A stretch of DNA of 32,502 nt from Bordetella parapertussis (GCA_945883615.1 CAMCYB010000019.1:1-32502); one strand, 5' to 3'; positions 1-9,343 are shown, numbered from the stretch's first letter. Made by a program: numbers and translations. Notes: a model not told the origin generated them from the sequence alone.

Positions 1-147
1 TCGTGTTTTACGGGTTGTGAGGTCTCCTGCCATCCGGCAAAGATACCATTAGTGCGTATGATCGCGAATTGAAAAAATACAACACATTGAAAAATATAGA
101 TTATTTTTCTTTGCTCAGTAAATCTTGGGTAGATTGGCAGAAGTCAG
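1..147. other. AT-rich segment of unknown origin left of the TRAP gene remnant
   Basis: No gene is recognised here. A DctM gene should continue leftwards from about position 148, but no frame gives the expected hydrophobic membrane helices. The frame of the remnant hits a stop at 130-132. Another plus frame is open from 21 to about 170 and gives a polar, lysine-rich peptide that I do not recognise. The stretch is therefore either foreign sequence joined to the transporter gene by insertion or deletion, or an assembly join. I see no terminal inverted repeat that would identify an insertion sequence. Confidence 0.4.
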
Positions 148-657
148 GAACAATTACCCAAAGTTTTTGTTGATGCATCAAAAACGACTGTCATGCTGAT
201 GTTCATTATTGCAAACGCCATGTTGTTTGCACATGTTTTAACGACTGAACGCATTCCACAGATAATTGCCGAGCAGATCATTGCTTTTGGTATGGAACCC
301 TGGATGTTTTTAGTTGTGGTCAATATTATCTTGTTGATTGCGGGTAATTTTATGGAACCCACAGCCATCATTTTAATTTTGGCCCCAATCTTCTTCCCAA
401 TTGCCGTTAAATTGGGTATTGACCCGATTCACTTGGGCATCATCATGGTGGTGAACATGGAAATAGGTATGATCACGCCACCCGTTGGTCTGAACTTGTT
501 TGTGACGTCTTGCATCACAGGCATGCCAATTATGAACGTTGTGAAAGCTGCCATGCCATGGTTAATGGTGTTATTGGGTTTTTTAATAGTCATTACTTAC
601 GTGCCTGAAATTACCTTGTTCTTACCTGATTTGATTATGGGCAAAGCGTCATCGTAA
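148..657 (+). pseudogene. dctM: TRAP transporter large permease (DctM family), 5'-truncated remnant
   Basis: This is the C-terminal part of a TRAP-type dicarboxylate/solute transporter large membrane subunit, which with a small subunit and a periplasmic binding protein imports organic acids using an ion gradient. Family resemblance begins at about 148 with the motif QLPKVFVDASKTTVM and runs through hydrophobic helices, including the typical GNFMEPTAIILILAPIFFPI and IGMITPPVGLNLFV stretches, to a TAA stop. Only about 170 residues remain of a family that usually has about 425. The reading frame is closed by TAG at 130-132, so the N-terminal helices cannot be encoded in frame upstream. The first in-frame ATG is at 193. 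The small subunit and binding protein are not visible. It is most likely non-functional; an assembly join at the left edge is the main alternative. Confidence 0.65.
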
Positions 658-700
658 TGTGACGTCATGCAATGAATAATTAGTTAAAAAGTTGGTTTAG

Positions 701-742
701 AAAAAGGGGTTTACTGTTTCAAGTAAACCCCTTTCAATTTTT
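701..742. terminator. Bidirectional rho-independent terminator between the dctM remnant and ispH
   Basis: A perfect 13-bp stem (703-715 with 722-734) encloses a 6-base loop. On the plus strand it is followed by a T run at 738-742. On the minus strand it is followed by the complement of the A run at 701-705. It lies between the convergent TRAP remnant and ispH and can serve both. Confidence 0.8.
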
Positions 743-775
743 AGTGAATGATTTTTAGTGAATGATTTTTAGTAA
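738..775. repeat. Tandem 14-bp repeats downstream of the terminator
   Basis: The 14-base unit TTTTTAGTGAATGA occurs at 738-751 and 752-765, and a third partial copy starts at 766. A further fragment (ATTTTTAGTG) recurs near 793. The array lies between convergent genes, so it is more likely slippage-derived spacer than a regulatory site. Confidence 0.7.
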
Positions 776-852
776 TCGATTATCAGTCAATTATTTTTAG
801 TGTTTTGAATTTTACGAATTCAACTTGTAGTCAATTACTTTACTTTGCATTT

Positions 853-1821
853 TTACTTTGTCTTTTTTTCTGACAAACCTCGAGGCAGCGGAAACGAAAC
901 ATGCTCAACCAACCCTTCCATTTTTCGAACTGAAACCGCACCAATTGTCTGCAAACGATTGATGACGCTTTGCACCAAGACCTCATGTGCTGAGGCCCCC
1001 GCAGTGATACCAATACGCTGACGATCAACCAACCAAGCTGGGTCGATCGCCTCTGGACCATCAATTAAATAAGCCGGCACGTTTAGGCGTTCTGCCACTT
1101 CACGCAAGCGATTTGAATTTGAACTATTTGCACTACCAATTACTAACACTAAATCACACTGCGGCGCCATCATTTTGACGGCATCTTGACGATTTTGAGT
1201 GGCGTAACAAATATCACTTTTTTTAGGTTCAACAATAGACGGAAAGCGCTGACGCAATGCATCAGTGACATTTTTAGCGTCATCAACTGATAAAGTTGTT
1301 TGGGTCACAAAAGCCAGTTTTGAGGCGTCTTTAACCACTAGCTTTTGTACATCTTCAATTGTTTCAACCAAATACATGCCATCGTGCGCCTGCCCCAAGG
1401 TACCTTCGACTTCAGGGTGACCGGCATGGCCGACCATAATGACTTCAAGTTGGGCTGCACGCATTTTTGACACTTCGACGTGCACCTTGGTGACTAGGGG
1501 GCAGGTGGCATCAAATACCCTTAGACCACGCGACTCGGCGTCAGCACGAATGGTTTGTGATACGCCATGCGCTGAAAAAACCACGATACAGCCTGCCGGT
1601 ATTTCGTCTAAATTTTTTACGAAAACGGCCCCTTTGTCGCGCAAATCTTCAACCACAAAGCGATTGTGAACAATTTCGTGACGAACATATATGGGGCGAC
1701 CATGAATAGTCAATGCTTGTTCAACAATTTCAATGGCACGATCGACCCCTGCACAAAAACCACGTGGCTGTGCGAGTAACACCTCAACTACGTTATGCGT
1801 GCCAGATTGAGCTGCGCCCAT
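853..1821 (-). CDS. ispH: 4-hydroxy-3-methylbut-2-enyl diphosphate reductase (IspH/LytB)
   Basis: IspH is the last enzyme of the non-mevalonate (MEP) isoprenoid pathway. It reduces HMBPP to isopentenyl and dimethylallyl diphosphate in the cytosol using a [4Fe-4S] cluster. The 322-residue protein has the three cluster cysteines: C23 in [10 protein letters not shown]107 in DATCPLV and C205 in [10 protein letters not shown]. It also has the GHPEVEG segment (about 134-140) with the catalytic-region glutamate, and the substrate-binding SANSSNS motif. Length is normal for the family. The ATG overlaps the stop of fkpB by one base (TAATG), so the two are translationally coupled; fkpB-ispH is a widespread proteobacterial pair. 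The gene runs toward the bidirectional terminator at 701-742. Confidence 0.97.
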   Translation of the reverse strand: MGAAQSGTHNVVEVLLAQPRGFCAGVDRAIEIVEQALTIHGRPIYVRHEIVHNRFVVEDLRDKGAVFVKNLDEIPAGCIVVFSAHGVSQTIRADAESRGLRVFDATCPLVTKVHVEVSKMRAAQLEVIMVGHAGHPEVEGTLGQAHDGMYLVETIEDVQKLVVKDASKLAFVTQTTLSVDDAKNVTDALRQRFPSIVEPKKSDICYATQNRQDAVKMMAPQCDLVLVIGSANSSNSNRLREVAERLNVPAYLIDGPEAIDPAWLVDRQRIGITAGASAHEVLVQSVINRLQTIGAVSVRKMEGLVEHVSFPLPRGLSEKKTK

Positions 1822-2300
1822 TACAAAACCCCTAGTAAGTCGATATCGATACGTAAATCACGCCCCGCAAGGGGATGATTAAAGTCAAACATAGCAAAAT
1901 TTTGATCAATTTCTTTTAAAATACCAGCATACTGCCCGCCATTAGGTGCAGTGAAATTAACCATGTCGCCTGGGATAAATTCAGCGTCGGCTTCTACACC
2001 AGCATTTTGAATCAACATGGCGCGGGTTACGCGCTGCACCAATTCTGGGTTACGGTCACCATAGGCTTGGGCTGCCACAACATGCAGGCTAAAGCAGTCA
2101 CCTTCAGGCCGCCCAAGTAAGGCAGCCTCGATACCGGGGGCCCATTGCCCAACGCCCAACTGCAAAGTACCAGGCCTACCGTCAAAGGTATCAATAAACG
2201 TGTTACCCGCGCCTTCACCGCTTTCAATAACAATGCGGTAATGCAAGGTTAGGTATGAATGCTCAAGGACAATTTGAGGTGTTGCAGCAGAAGAAGTCAT
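1821..2300 (-). CDS. fkpB: FKBP-type peptidyl-prolyl cis-trans isomerase (FkpB/SlpA-like)
   Basis: This is a small cytosolic proline isomerase and chaperone of the SlyD/SlpA type. The 159-residue protein starts in the FKBP fold with [12 protein letters not shown], has the domain core around residues 45-70 ([16 protein letters not shown]), then an inserted flap-type domain near 75-125. It closes with [20 protein letters not shown], the hallmark end of this subfamily. It lacks the histidine-rich metal-binding tail of SlyD, favouring FkpB/SlpA. It is the first gene of a two-gene unit with ispH and diverges from radC across 54 bases. The start has no strong Shine-Dalgarno. The partner relation with ispH is conserved, but its meaning is not established from this sequence. 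Confidence 0.93.
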   Translation of the reverse strand: MTSSAATPQIVLEHSYLTLHYRIVIESGEGAGNTFIDTFDGRPGTLQLGVGQWAPGIEAALLGRPEGDCFSLHVVAAQAYGDRNPELVQRVTRAMLIQNAGVEADAEFIPGDMVNFTAPNGGQYAGILKEIDQNFAMFDFNHPLAGRDLRIDIDLLGVL

Positions 2301-2354
2301 TAATTTATGTCACTGTGTACGTTATTCAATTTTTAATATATTAAAGCCTGCAAC

Positions 2355-3032
2355 ATGACACTGTGTGAAACACTTGGCCCGGCAGAAAGACCACGCGAAA
2401 GATTATTTGATCATGGCGCGCAAACACTTACCGACGCAGAACTTTTAGCCATTATACTCGGTAGCGGTGTGAGAGGGCAGCATGCCGTCGCCTATTCCCG
2501 TGATTTACTGAACCAATATGGGGGTTTGTCTAATTTACTCAACGCAAGACCTGACAGATTGATTCAAACCTTCGGTCTGGGGCAAGCTAAAGTCTCAGCG
2601 ATCGTGGCTATTAAAGAACTATGCACCCGCGCGTCAATCGAGCAAATTAAAGTGGGTGAACTAATGGGGCAACCAGAGCATGTCAGGTTGTTTTGTCATC
2701 ATAAACTTGCTCATTTACAAATCGAACATTGCATGGCGATTTACTTGAATGCTCAAAATAGACTAATTACTATTGAGGAAGTTTCTCGAGGCACCCTGAC
2801 ACAAACGTCGATATACCCGCGAGAAATTGTCAAGTCAGCGCTTGAACACCATGCTAGCGCCCTAATATTGGCCCACAACCACCCTTCGGGTTCAGCGCAA
2901 CCCAGTCAGGCTGATATTCACTTGACTGCACAACTTAAAAAAGCTCTCTGTATGATAGATGTGCATCTGCACGATCATTTAATCGTGTCTGGCCAAAATG
3001 TGACATCTATGGCTGAAATGGGTCATCTTTGA
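2355..3032 (+). CDS. radC: RadC family JAB/MPN-domain protein
   Basis: RadC-family proteins are widespread bacterial proteins with an N-terminal helix-hairpin-helix-like region and a C-terminal JAB1/MPN metalloprotease-like domain. The historical link to DNA repair is doubtful and the function is unresolved. The 225-residue protein begins with the family motif RERLFDHGAQTLTDAELLAI, followed by an IILGSG turn. The JAMM metal site is intact: H174 and H176 in HNHPSG and D187 ten residues on. Length is standard. It is a single plus-strand gene reading away from fkpB. Its genomic place next to rpmB-rpmG is common in proteobacteria, although here cfa and the thiolase are interposed. Confidence 0.95.
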   Translation: MTLCETLGPAERPRERLFDHGAQTLTDAELLAIILGSGVRGQHAVAYSRDLLNQYGGLSNLLNARPDRLIQTFGLGQAKVSAIVAIKELCTRASIEQIKVGELMGQPEHVRLFCHHKLAHLQIEHCMAIYLNAQNRLITIEEVSRGTLTQTSIYPREIVKSALEHHASALILAHNHPSGSAQPSQADIHLTAQLKKALCMIDVHLHDHLIVSGQNVTSMAEMGHL

Positions 3033-3137
3033 CATCTTTAAAGAGGCCAGGTTACTTAAATGCCAGTTAGCTTTAGCCATGACCGTATTTTTTCACTTCC
3101 GAATTGCCCAACATAAAGTCGCTGATTGTTAAAGCGC

Positions 3138-3174
3138 AAAAAAAAGCTTAGGCAACCTTGTGGGAAGCCTAAGC
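3138..3174 (-). terminator. Rho-independent terminator for the thiolase gene
   Basis: An 8-bp perfect stem (GCTTAGGC at 3146-3153 with GCCTAAGC at 3167-3174) is followed on the minus strand by eight T (complement of 3138-3145). It lies 52 bases beyond the thiolase stop and is oriented to end that transcript. Confidence 0.75.
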
Positions 3175-3225
3175 GTTCAAAGCAAAATAATTTTAAAAAC
3201 CCGCTTTTAAGAACTTATAAACTAT

Positions 3226-4407
3226 TTAAACGCGTTCAAAAATAGCTGCTATTCCTTGACCACCACCAATACACATGGTGACAAGTGCATAACGACCTTT
3301 AATACGATGTAACTCGTATATTGCTTTAGTTGTCACAATGGCACCGGTTGCACCTATGGGATGACCCAGAGAAATGCCGCTGCCATTGGGGTTCACTTTG
3401 TCGCTATGCAATTTCAACTCTTTGCTCACTGCGCAGGCTTGTGCAGCAAAGGCTTCATTTGCTTCAATAACGTCCATTTGATCAACGGTTAAACCCGCGC
3501 GCTTAAGTGCCATATTGCTAGCGGGAACCGGACCAATGCCCATAATTTCAGGGTCAACACCCGCGTGGGCGTAGGCCACTAATCGCGCCATAGGTTTAGC
3601 ATTGCTTGATTTAACGGCCTCGCCACTCATGAGCAACACAGCTGCTGCACCATCATTAATGCCCGATGCGTTGCCTGCTGTGACGGTGCCATTTTCTTTT
3701 ATAAAAACAGCACGCAATTTGCCTAGACTTTCCATTGTGATGTCGCGACGAGGGTGTTCATCAACTTCAAACGCCACCTCACCTTTGCGTGTTTTTATAA
3801 TCACCGGTACGATTTGATCTTTAAAACGACCCTCGTCTTGTGCTTGCACAGCGCGACGATGCGATTCGGTAGCTAGTTTGTCTTGATCTTCACGGGTAAT
3901 GTCGAACTTTTTAGCGACATTTTCAGCGGTGACGCCCATGTGCATGCGACCAAAGGGGTCTGTTAACGCGCCCACCATCATGTCAACCACTTTTGTATCG
4001 CCCATTCGGGCACCAAACCGCATGGTTTCAGACAAATAACCGCCACGGCTCATACATTCAGCACCGCCACCAATGGCCATTTCTGTGTCACCTAGCAAAA
4101 TTGATTGTGATGCAGAAATAATGGCTTGAAGACCCGAACCGCACAAACGATTAACGTTAAATGCTGAAACACTGTGCGGCAAACCACCATTAACGGCGAC
4201 AACACGCGACAGATACATATCTCGCGGTTCGGTATGAACGACATGACCAAACGCGAGATGACCAATTTGAGTCGGGTCTGCACCACTGCGTTCAAGCACA
4301 GCTTTTACAACTGTTGCGCCTAAATCGCAAGGTGATACATCTTTTAAACCACCCCCAAAATCACCAATTGCCGTTCTAGCGGCTGCTACGACAAAAACCT
4401 CACGCAT
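3226..4407 (-). CDS. bktB: Acetyl-CoA C-acyltransferase / beta-ketothiolase (BktB type)
   Basis: This thiolase condenses two acyl-CoAs to a 3-ketoacyl-CoA, or cleaves one, in the cytosol. It serves short-chain fatty acid breakdown or supplies acetoacetyl-CoA and 3-ketovaleryl-CoA. The 393-residue protein has the complete catalytic set: nucleophile C89 in NRLCGSGLQ, H349 in GHPIGATGA and C379 in CIGGGQG. Long stretches, such as the GMGVTAENVAKKFDI region and the final RYALVTMCIGGGQGIAAIFER, resemble BktB of Cupriavidus from memory more than PhaA. A good ribosome site (GGAGTGAG) precedes the ATG. It lies downstream of cfa on the same strand, and a terminator follows. No phaC or phaB is in the window, so whether it serves polyester synthesis cannot be told. 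Confidence 0.93.
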   Translation of the reverse strand: MREVFVVAAARTAIGDFGGGLKDVSPCDLGATVVKAVLERSGADPTQIGHLAFGHVVHTEPRDMYLSRVVAVNGGLPHSVSAFNVNRLCGSGLQAIISASQSILLGDTEMAIGGGAECMSRGGYLSETMRFGARMGDTKVVDMMVGALTDPFGRMHMGVTAENVAKKFDITREDQDKLATESHRRAVQAQDEGRFKDQIVPVIIKTRKGEVAFEVDEHPRRDITMESLGKLRAVFIKENGTVTAGNASGINDGAAAVLLMSGEAVKSSNAKPMARLVAYAHAGVDPEIMGIGPVPASNMALKRAGLTVDQMDVIEANEAFAAQACAVSKELKLHSDKVNPNGSGISLGHPIGATGAIVTTKAIYELHRIKGRYALVTMCIGGGQGIAAIFERV

Positions 4408-4515
4408 ATCTCACTCCTTTTTTAAAGTTGTTTTAAATACCCCTTGAGCATACCTCAAGGTAGAGAAAAAAAAACTTATCATGTTCCCTAAGATGATTTC
4501 AGCCTCATGCCAACT

Positions 4516-5781
4516 TTAGGTTTTATAAACATAATCGCGTCGCCATGGGTAAGCCAAGTCTTGGGGGTGGTCAAGTTCATCATGCCGGCCACTTTGCGGG
4601 TTATGTTGCCCGACAATTTGATAGAGTGACATCCACCCATGTTCAAACCCAACGGCACAACCCGCTAAATAAAGTCGATAGGCACGCAAGGCATGCTGCC
4701 CCACTTTATTACTCAAAATGGCTTTTGCGTCATCTAAACGCGCCTCTAGCGCATCGCTCCACGCCCACAACGTGCGCGCATAATGTGGCCTTAAATTTTC
4801 AACATCAAGCGCCTCAAGCCCACCTTGGGCCATGTGAGTCATAACATGGCCTATATGAACGAGCTCACCCCCAGGAAAAATATATTTTTCAATAAAATCA
4901 CCCATGCCGTGACCCAATTGAGGGTTATCGACCCCGCCTGCGGTAATACCATGGTTCAAAATGAGGCCGCCTGGCTTCAATAATCGCCTGACATGATCAA
5001 AATAAAGGGTCAAATTGGCACGGCCGACATGCTCAAACATACCCACAGAGGCGATTTTGTCAAAAGGTTCAACTAAATCAATGTGTCGATAATCAACTAA
5101 ATGAATACGGCAACGATGACTAAGGCCCTTTTGTTCAATTAGCTTCGTGACATAGGCATGTTGATTGCGTGAGAGCGTAATGCCTGTTGCATCAACACCA
5201 TAATTTTCGGCTGCCCAAATTAACAAGCCACCCCAACCTGCCCCAATATCTAAAAAACGCTCGCCCGCATTGAGTCTTAATTTTGTACAAATATGATCAA
5301 ACTTGGCTTCTTGAGAGGCTTGGAGCGATAAATTTGGCTCGCGGTAGTATGCACACGAGTAGGCTCGATGTGGGTCAAGCCACAACGCATAAAAATCGTC
5401 AGATAGGTCGTAGTGAAATTCGATTTGTTTGGCATCACGCTCAACGGAGTGCCTCCAAACAGAAATTAAACGGCCAATCATGGCCACCAAATTGCTTTGA
5501 CGCGCTGCAGTAACAGGTGAACCGGGCAACAACGCGGTTGCCACAGCCATTAGATCTCGCACAGACCCTTCAAACTCTAAACGGCCTTGAACATAGTCGT
5601 CACCCAACAACCCAATGTCGCCGTTTGCAAGATTTTTGAGCGTACGTGTACTTTCAGCATGCAATAAAACAGGGGCTTGTGCGCGACCAATTACCGTACC
5701 ATCAGGCATTTTTATCTTTATGCTTACACCAGGCGGTAAGCTGGCTAATTTTTTTTCAACTAATGGGGCGAGCAAACTCAA
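4516..5781 (-). CDS. cfa: Cyclopropane-fatty-acyl-phospholipid synthase
   Basis: Cfa transfers a methylene group from S-adenosylmethionine to cis double bonds of membrane phospholipid acyl chains, usually on entry into stationary phase or under acid stress. The 421-residue protein has a lipid-binding N-terminal domain (about 1-110). This is followed by the YSCAYY motif with C143, SAM-binding motif LDIGAGWGG at 177-185, GMFEHVG, and the C-terminal LAGCAVGFEHGWMSLYQ segment typical of the family. The start is a TTG, chosen because a near-perfect Shine-Dalgarno (GGAGGT) lies five bases upstream; no nearer ATG fits. It diverges from rpmB across 255 bases and is followed by the thiolase 108 bases on. 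Confidence 0.93.
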   Translation of the reverse strand: MSLLAPLVEKKLASLPPGVSIKIKMPDGTVIGRAQAPVLLHAESTRTLKNLANGDIGLLGDDYVQGRLEFEGSVRDLMAVATALLPGSPVTAARQSNLVAMIGRLISVWRHSVERDAKQIEFHYDLSDDFYALWLDPHRAYSCAYYREPNLSLQASQEAKFDHICTKLRLNAGERFLDIGAGWGGLLIWAAENYGVDATGITLSRNQHAYVTKLIEQKGLSHRCRIHLVDYRHIDLVEPFDKIASVGMFEHVGRANLTLYFDHVRRLLKPGGLILNHGITAGGVDNPQLGHGMGDFIEKYIFPGGELVHIGHVMTHMAQGGLEALDVENLRPHYARTLWAWSDALEARLDDAKAILSNKVGQHALRAYRLYLAGCAVGFEHGWMSLYQIVGQHNPQSGRHDELDHPQDLAYPWRRDYVYKT

Positions 5782-5786
5782 AATTG

Positions 5787-5792
5787 ACCTCC
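5787..5792 (-). promoter_or_regulatory. Strong Shine-Dalgarno fixing the TTG start of cfa
   Basis: The minus strand reads GGAGGT, then five bases, then TTG. This is among the strongest ribosome sites in the window and offsets the weak start codon. Confidence 0.75.
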
Positions 5793-5870
5793 AACATTTT
5801 TTGAACAGAAAAAAATCGTTCTAATAAATTTACTTGTTATCGGTTTATGACAAAAACAACACATTTAGAT

Positions 5871-5888
5871 AATTATTGATCAATTATT
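5871..5888. promoter_or_regulatory. AT-rich palindrome in the cfa/rpmB divergent region
   Basis: ATTGATCAAT at 5875-5884 is a perfect 10-bp palindrome, extended after one mismatch to an 18-bp interrupted dyad (5871-5888). It lies about 80 bases upstream of the cfa SD and about 75 bases upstream of the likely rpmB -35. It is a possible operator, but chance is plausible in such AT-rich DNA. Confidence 0.3.
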
Positions 5889-5961
5889 AACCATTTCTAG
5901 ATAATTTATTTGTACGTTTAAGCCTTCAGTGCCATAAAGTCTGCCAAACCTTCAGCCACGC

Positions 5962-5991
5962 TTGATTTGATGGGTGTTTTTACGGTATAGT
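5962..5991 (+). promoter_or_regulatory. Sigma-70 type promoter of rpmB-rpmG
   Basis: TTGATT at 5962-5967 and TATAGT at 5986-5991 are separated by 18 bases, close to the consensus. Transcription would begin near 5998, giving a leader of about 40 bases before the rpmB ATG. This is plausible for a highly expressed ribosomal protein operon. Confidence 0.65.
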
Positions 5992-6036
5992 AGCGAGCTT
6001 GAATCGTACAAAATCTATTTAATTGAAGGTGCAGCT

Positions 6037-6285
6037 ATGGCACGAGTCTGCCAAGTAACAGGTAAAAGCCCCATGTCGGGCAACAACGTTTCACACGCAA
6101 ACAACAAAACGAGGCGTCGTTTCTTGCCGAACCTGCAGTCGCGTCGGTTTTGGGTTGAGAGCGAAAATCGTTGGGTACGTCTGCGGGTTTCAGCCAATGG
6201 TATTCGTACCATTGACAAAAATGGCATCGACGTTGTGTTAGCTGAAATTCGTGCAAATGAGTTGCGCGCTAATACACAAGTTTAA
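6037..6285 (+). CDS. rpmB: 50S ribosomal protein L28
   Basis: L28 is a small basic protein of the large ribosomal subunit. The 82-residue protein begins [20 protein letters not shown], has the [14 protein letters not shown] rRNA-binding stretch, and continues through [25 protein letters not shown]. This is standard for bacterial L28, with an N-terminal CQVTGK motif but without a full CxxC zinc set. The ATG at 6037 is chosen because all family members begin with MAR(V/I)C and GAAGG lies just upstream. An in-frame start at 5974 would place the coding region over the promoter -10. It is followed 11 bases later by rpmG, the usual pair. Confidence 0.97.
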   Translation: MARVCQVTGKSPMSGNNVSHANNKTRRRFLPNLQSRRFWVESENRWVRLRVSANGIRTIDKNGIDVVLAEIRANELRANTQV

Positions 6286-6296
6286 AGGGGCTCATC

Positions 6297-6464
6297 ATGG
6301 CAAAAGGTACACGCGAAAAAATCAAGCTCGAGTCAACTGCTGGCACAGGCCATTTTTACACCACGACTAAAAATAAACGCTCAACACCAGATAAATTATT
6401 AATGAAAAAATATGATCCGGTTGCGCGTAAACATGTCGACTACAAAGAAACTAAATTAAAGTAA
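6297..6464 (+). CDS. rpmG: 50S ribosomal protein L33
   Basis: L33 is a 55-residue large-subunit ribosomal protein, easily missed because of its size. The sequence starts [20 protein letters not shown], continues with [21 protein letters not shown], and ends in lysine-rich ETKLK. It is the cysteine-free (zinc-independent) type common in proteobacteria. It has an AAAGGGG ribosome site right after the rpmB stop and forms the classic rpmB-rpmG operon, ended by the terminator at 6571-6598. Confidence 0.96.
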   Translation: MAKGTREKIKLESTAGTGHFYTTTKNKRSTPDKLLMKKYDPVARKHVDYKETKLK

Positions 6465-6570
6465 TTATTTTTTTTAAGTTTTTGATCTTTTCAGTTTGCA
6501 TTTATTTATAGGTCTTTTTTGCCATAAATGATGCATCTGTCACTTAGGGTCTTAATGCGACATACTATTT

Positions 6571-6598
6571 AATAAACCCCGCCCTTGCGGGGTTTATT
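6571..6598 (+). terminator. Terminator of the rpmB-rpmG operon
   Basis: A perfect 12-bp, GC-capped stem (AATAAACCCCGC at 6571-6582 with GCGGGGTTTATT at 6587-6598) surrounds a CCTT tetraloop. The T-tract is part of the 3' arm and continues as CGTTT. It lies about 105 bases after the rpmG stop. Confidence 0.75.
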
Positions 6599-6667
6599 CG
6601 TTTAAGCCACACCTATAATAAAGAGTGGCATTCTCATAAATTAGCCAAACACAAAGCCAATCTGATC

Positions 6668-9331
6668 ATGCAAGAAAAATACTCACCGACCTCTATCGAA
6701 GCCAACGCCCAATCACAATGGGTTAAAAATGATGTTTATCGCGTGACCGAGCAGGCTTTTGATGCGCAAGGCAACCCAAAGCCTAAGTTTTATGCCTGTT
6801 CAATGCTGCCCTACCCAAGTGGCAAACTGCATATGGGGCATGTACGCAATTACACAATCAACGACATGATGACGCGTCAACTTCGCATGCGGGGTTACAA
6901 CGTGCTCATGCCAATGGGGTGGGACGCTTTTGGCATGCCCGCTGAAAATGCAGCCATCAAGTCAAAAGTACCGCCTGCTCGCTGGACATACGAAAATATT
7001 GCTTACATGAAAAAGCAAATGAATGCGATGGGCTTAGCCATTGATTGGTCACGTGAAATGTGTGCGTGCGACCCTCAGTATTACAAATGGAATCAGTGGC
7101 TCTTTTTGAAAATGCTTGAGAAAGGCATCGCCTATCAAAAAACCCAAATGGTCAACTGGGATCCTATCGACAACACGGTTTTGGCCAACGAGCAAGTGAT
7201 TGATGGGCGCGGTTGGCGCTCTGGCGCATTAGTCGAAAAACGAGAAATACCGGGCTACTATTTAAAAATAACTGACTATGCGCCCGAGTTGCTTGAGTAT
7301 GCGCAAAATGATTTACCCGGTTGGCCTGAACGTGTTCGACTTATGCAAGAAAATTGGTTGGGTAAAAGCGAAGGGGTTCGTTTTGCTTTTAAACACGACA
7401 TAAAAGACACACAAGGCCATTTGATTCAAGACGGTCAACTCTTTGTGTTCACCACTCGCATTGATACCTTAATGGGTGTGACCTTTTGTGCTGTCGCACC
7501 CGAACACCCGATTGCACAACTCGCTGCGCAAAATAACCCCGCTATGTCAGTCTTTATCGAGACCTGTCAAGCCGGCGGTACAACTGAAGCAGAGCTTGCT
7601 ACCCGTGAAAAAGAAGGTATGGCAACAGGTTTGTTTGTTCAACACCCTCTCACCAAGGAAGCTATTGAGGTTTGGGTGGGCAACTATGTGTTGATGTCTT
7701 ATGGTGATGGTGCCGTCATGGGTGTACCCGCACATGATGAACGTGATTTTACTTTCGCTTTGAAATACAAGTTGGCCATTAAACAAGTCGTTCAAGTTGG
7801 CGAACACCTATTTGATGCTAAAAAATGGCAAGATTGGTATGCTGAAAAATTCAGTGGCCACTTAATTAACTCAGGTCAGTTTTCAGGAAAGTCTTCAAAA
7901 GACGCCATGGCTGAAATCGGTCATGCACTTGAAGAACAAGGCGTTGGTAAACGTCAAACCACTTGGCGTTTGCGTGACTGGGGTATCTCGCGTCAACGTT
8001 ATTGGGGCACCCCAATTCCCATCATTCATTGTGACGATTGCGGTGCTGTCCCAGTCCCTGAAAAAGACTTGCCTGTTGTTTTACCTGATGATCTTATTCC
8101 CGATGGGTCAGGCAACCCGCTTGCTAAACATGCTGCATTCTTAAATTGTTCATGCCCAACCTGTGGCAAACCGGCTCAACGCGAAACTGACACAATGGAC
8201 ACGTTTGTCGATTCGTCTTGGTACTTTATGCGTTACACATCACCTGGCAATGATTTAGCCATGGTTGATAGCCGTAACGATTACTGGATGCCAATGAACC
8301 AATACATTGGTGGCATTGAGCACGCTGTTTTGCATTTGTTGTATGCCCGATTCTGGACAAAAGTGATGCGTGACATGGGTTTAGTCAAATTTAACGAACC
8401 CTTTACAAAATTGCTGTGTCAGGGCATGGTTCTTAACCATATTTACTTTGAACGCAACGCTAAAGGCGGTGTGGAATACCACTGGCCTCAAGATGTAGAA
8501 AACCTTTACGACGAGCGGGGCGCAATAGTCGGTGCCAAACACCGTCAAGATGGTCGGGCCATTGAATATGGTGGCATGGGCACCATGTCGAAGTCAAAAA
8601 ACAACGGTGTTGATCCCCAGGCACTGATTGAGCGACAAGGCGCTGATACTGCACGACTCTTTGTTATGTTCACCAGCCCACCCGAACAAACACTTGAATG
8701 GTCAGACTCGGGTATTGATGGTTCAATGCGCTTTATTAAACGCGTCTGGTCGCAAGCCTACAGCCAGCGTCCAATTATTCAAATACAGTTACAAAACTTA
8801 AAACAACCCGACTGGAAGCAAGCCAGTGCCGCAGTTAAACAGCTTCGTTTTGACATGCACTCACTTCTCAAGCAAGCTGATTTTGATTATGAACGGATGC
8901 AATACAACACGGTGGTATCAGCTTGCATGAAAATGCTCAATACCATTGAGTCAGCTAAACTTAACGATGATCCGGATCAAAACGCCGTAATCACTGAAAG
9001 CATGAGCATTTTGTTACGGGTACTTTACCCAGTCGTGCCGCACATAACCTGGACGCTCTGGAACGAACTGGGTTTTGCTGAGCATTCAGGTGATTTACTT
9101 GATACAGCTTGGCCAATAGTTGATGCAAGCGCTCTTGAGACAGATGAAATAGAGTACATGTTACAGATCAATGGCAAGCTCAGGGGCTCGATTCAGGTTT
9201 CAGCGGCTGCCAGTAAAGATGATATTGCAAACATGGCACAACAGCATGAGGCTGTCTCCAAATTTTTGGGCGGCCAAGCGCCTAAACGGGTGATTGTCGT
9301 GCCGGGTAAGTTAGTCAATGTGGTGGGTTAA
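6668..9331 (+). CDS. leuS: Leucyl-tRNA synthetase
   Basis: LeuS is a class I aminoacyl-tRNA synthetase that charges tRNA-Leu in the cytosol. The 887-residue protein has the HIGH-type signature [11 protein letters not shown] (HMGH at 55-58). It then has the inserted CP1 editing domain (about 225-420) with the threonine-rich [15 protein letters not shown] and [10 protein letters not shown] motifs, and a leucine-specific cysteine-containing zinc-like module (CDDCG, CSCPTCG). The KMSKS loop follows, then the anticodon-binding and C-terminal domains. The KMSKS loop reads T-M-S-K-S (640-643 for MSKS): the less conserved first lysine is replaced while the catalytic second one is kept. It starts a plus-strand run into lptE, holA and proA. 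Confidence 0.98.
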   Translation: MQEKYSPTSIEANAQSQWVKNDVYRVTEQAFDAQGNPKPKFYACSMLPYPSGKLHMGHVRNYTINDMMTRQLRMRGYNVLMPMGWDAFGMPAENAAIKSKVPPARWTYENIAYMKKQMNAMGLAIDWSREMCACDPQYYKWNQWLFLKMLEKGIAYQKTQMVNWDPIDNTVLANEQVIDGRGWRSGALVEKREIPGYYLKITDYAPELLEYAQNDLPGWPERVRLMQENWLGKSEGVRFAFKHDIKDTQGHLIQDGQLFVFTTRIDTLMGVTFCAVAPEHPIAQLAAQNNPAMSVFIETCQAGGTTEAELATREKEGMATGLFVQHPLTKEAIEVWVGNYVLMSYGDGAVMGVPAHDERDFTFALKYKLAIKQVVQVGEHLFDAKKWQDWYAEKFSGHLINSGQFSGKSSKDAMAEIGHALEEQGVGKRQTTWRLRDWGISRQRYWGTPIPIIHCDDCGAVPVPEKDLPVVLPDDLIPDGSGNPLAKHAAFLNCSCPTCGKPAQRETDTMDTFVDSSWYFMRYTSPGNDLAMVDSRNDYWMPMNQYIGGIEHAVLHLLYARFWTKVMRDMGLVKFNEPFTKLLCQGMVLNHIYFERNAKGGVEYHWPQDVENLYDERGAIVGAKHRQDGRAIEYGGMGTMSKSKNNGVDPQALIERQGADTARLFVMFTSPPEQTLEWSDSGIDGSMRFIKRVWSQAYSQRPIIQIQLQNLKQPDWKQASAAVKQLRFDMHSLLKQADFDYERMQYNTVVSACMKMLNTIESAKLNDDPDQNAVITESMSILLRVLYPVVPHITWTLWNELGFAEHSGDLLDTAWPIVDASALETDEIEYMLQINGKLRGSIQVSAAASKDDIANMAQQHEAVSKFLGGQAPKRVIVVPGKLVNVVG

Positions 9332-9339
9332 CTCAAAAC

Positions 9340-9343
9340 AAGG
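9340..9343 (+). promoter_or_regulatory. Ribosome site that decides the lptE start
   Basis: AAGG lies seven bases before the ATG at 9351. It sits too close to the ATG at 9345 and well downstream of the in-frame start at 9318. It therefore favours 9351. Confidence 0.5.

Noticed and set aside
4545..4844. Open frame of 99 codons on the plus strand within cfa
   Set aside because: It is antisense to the well-conserved C-terminal part of Cfa, has no ribosome site and resembles no known protein.
5974..6036. Upstream in-frame start for L28
   Set aside because: It overlaps the -10 box and adds residues absent from L28; GAAGG and the [10 protein letters not shown] start support 6037.
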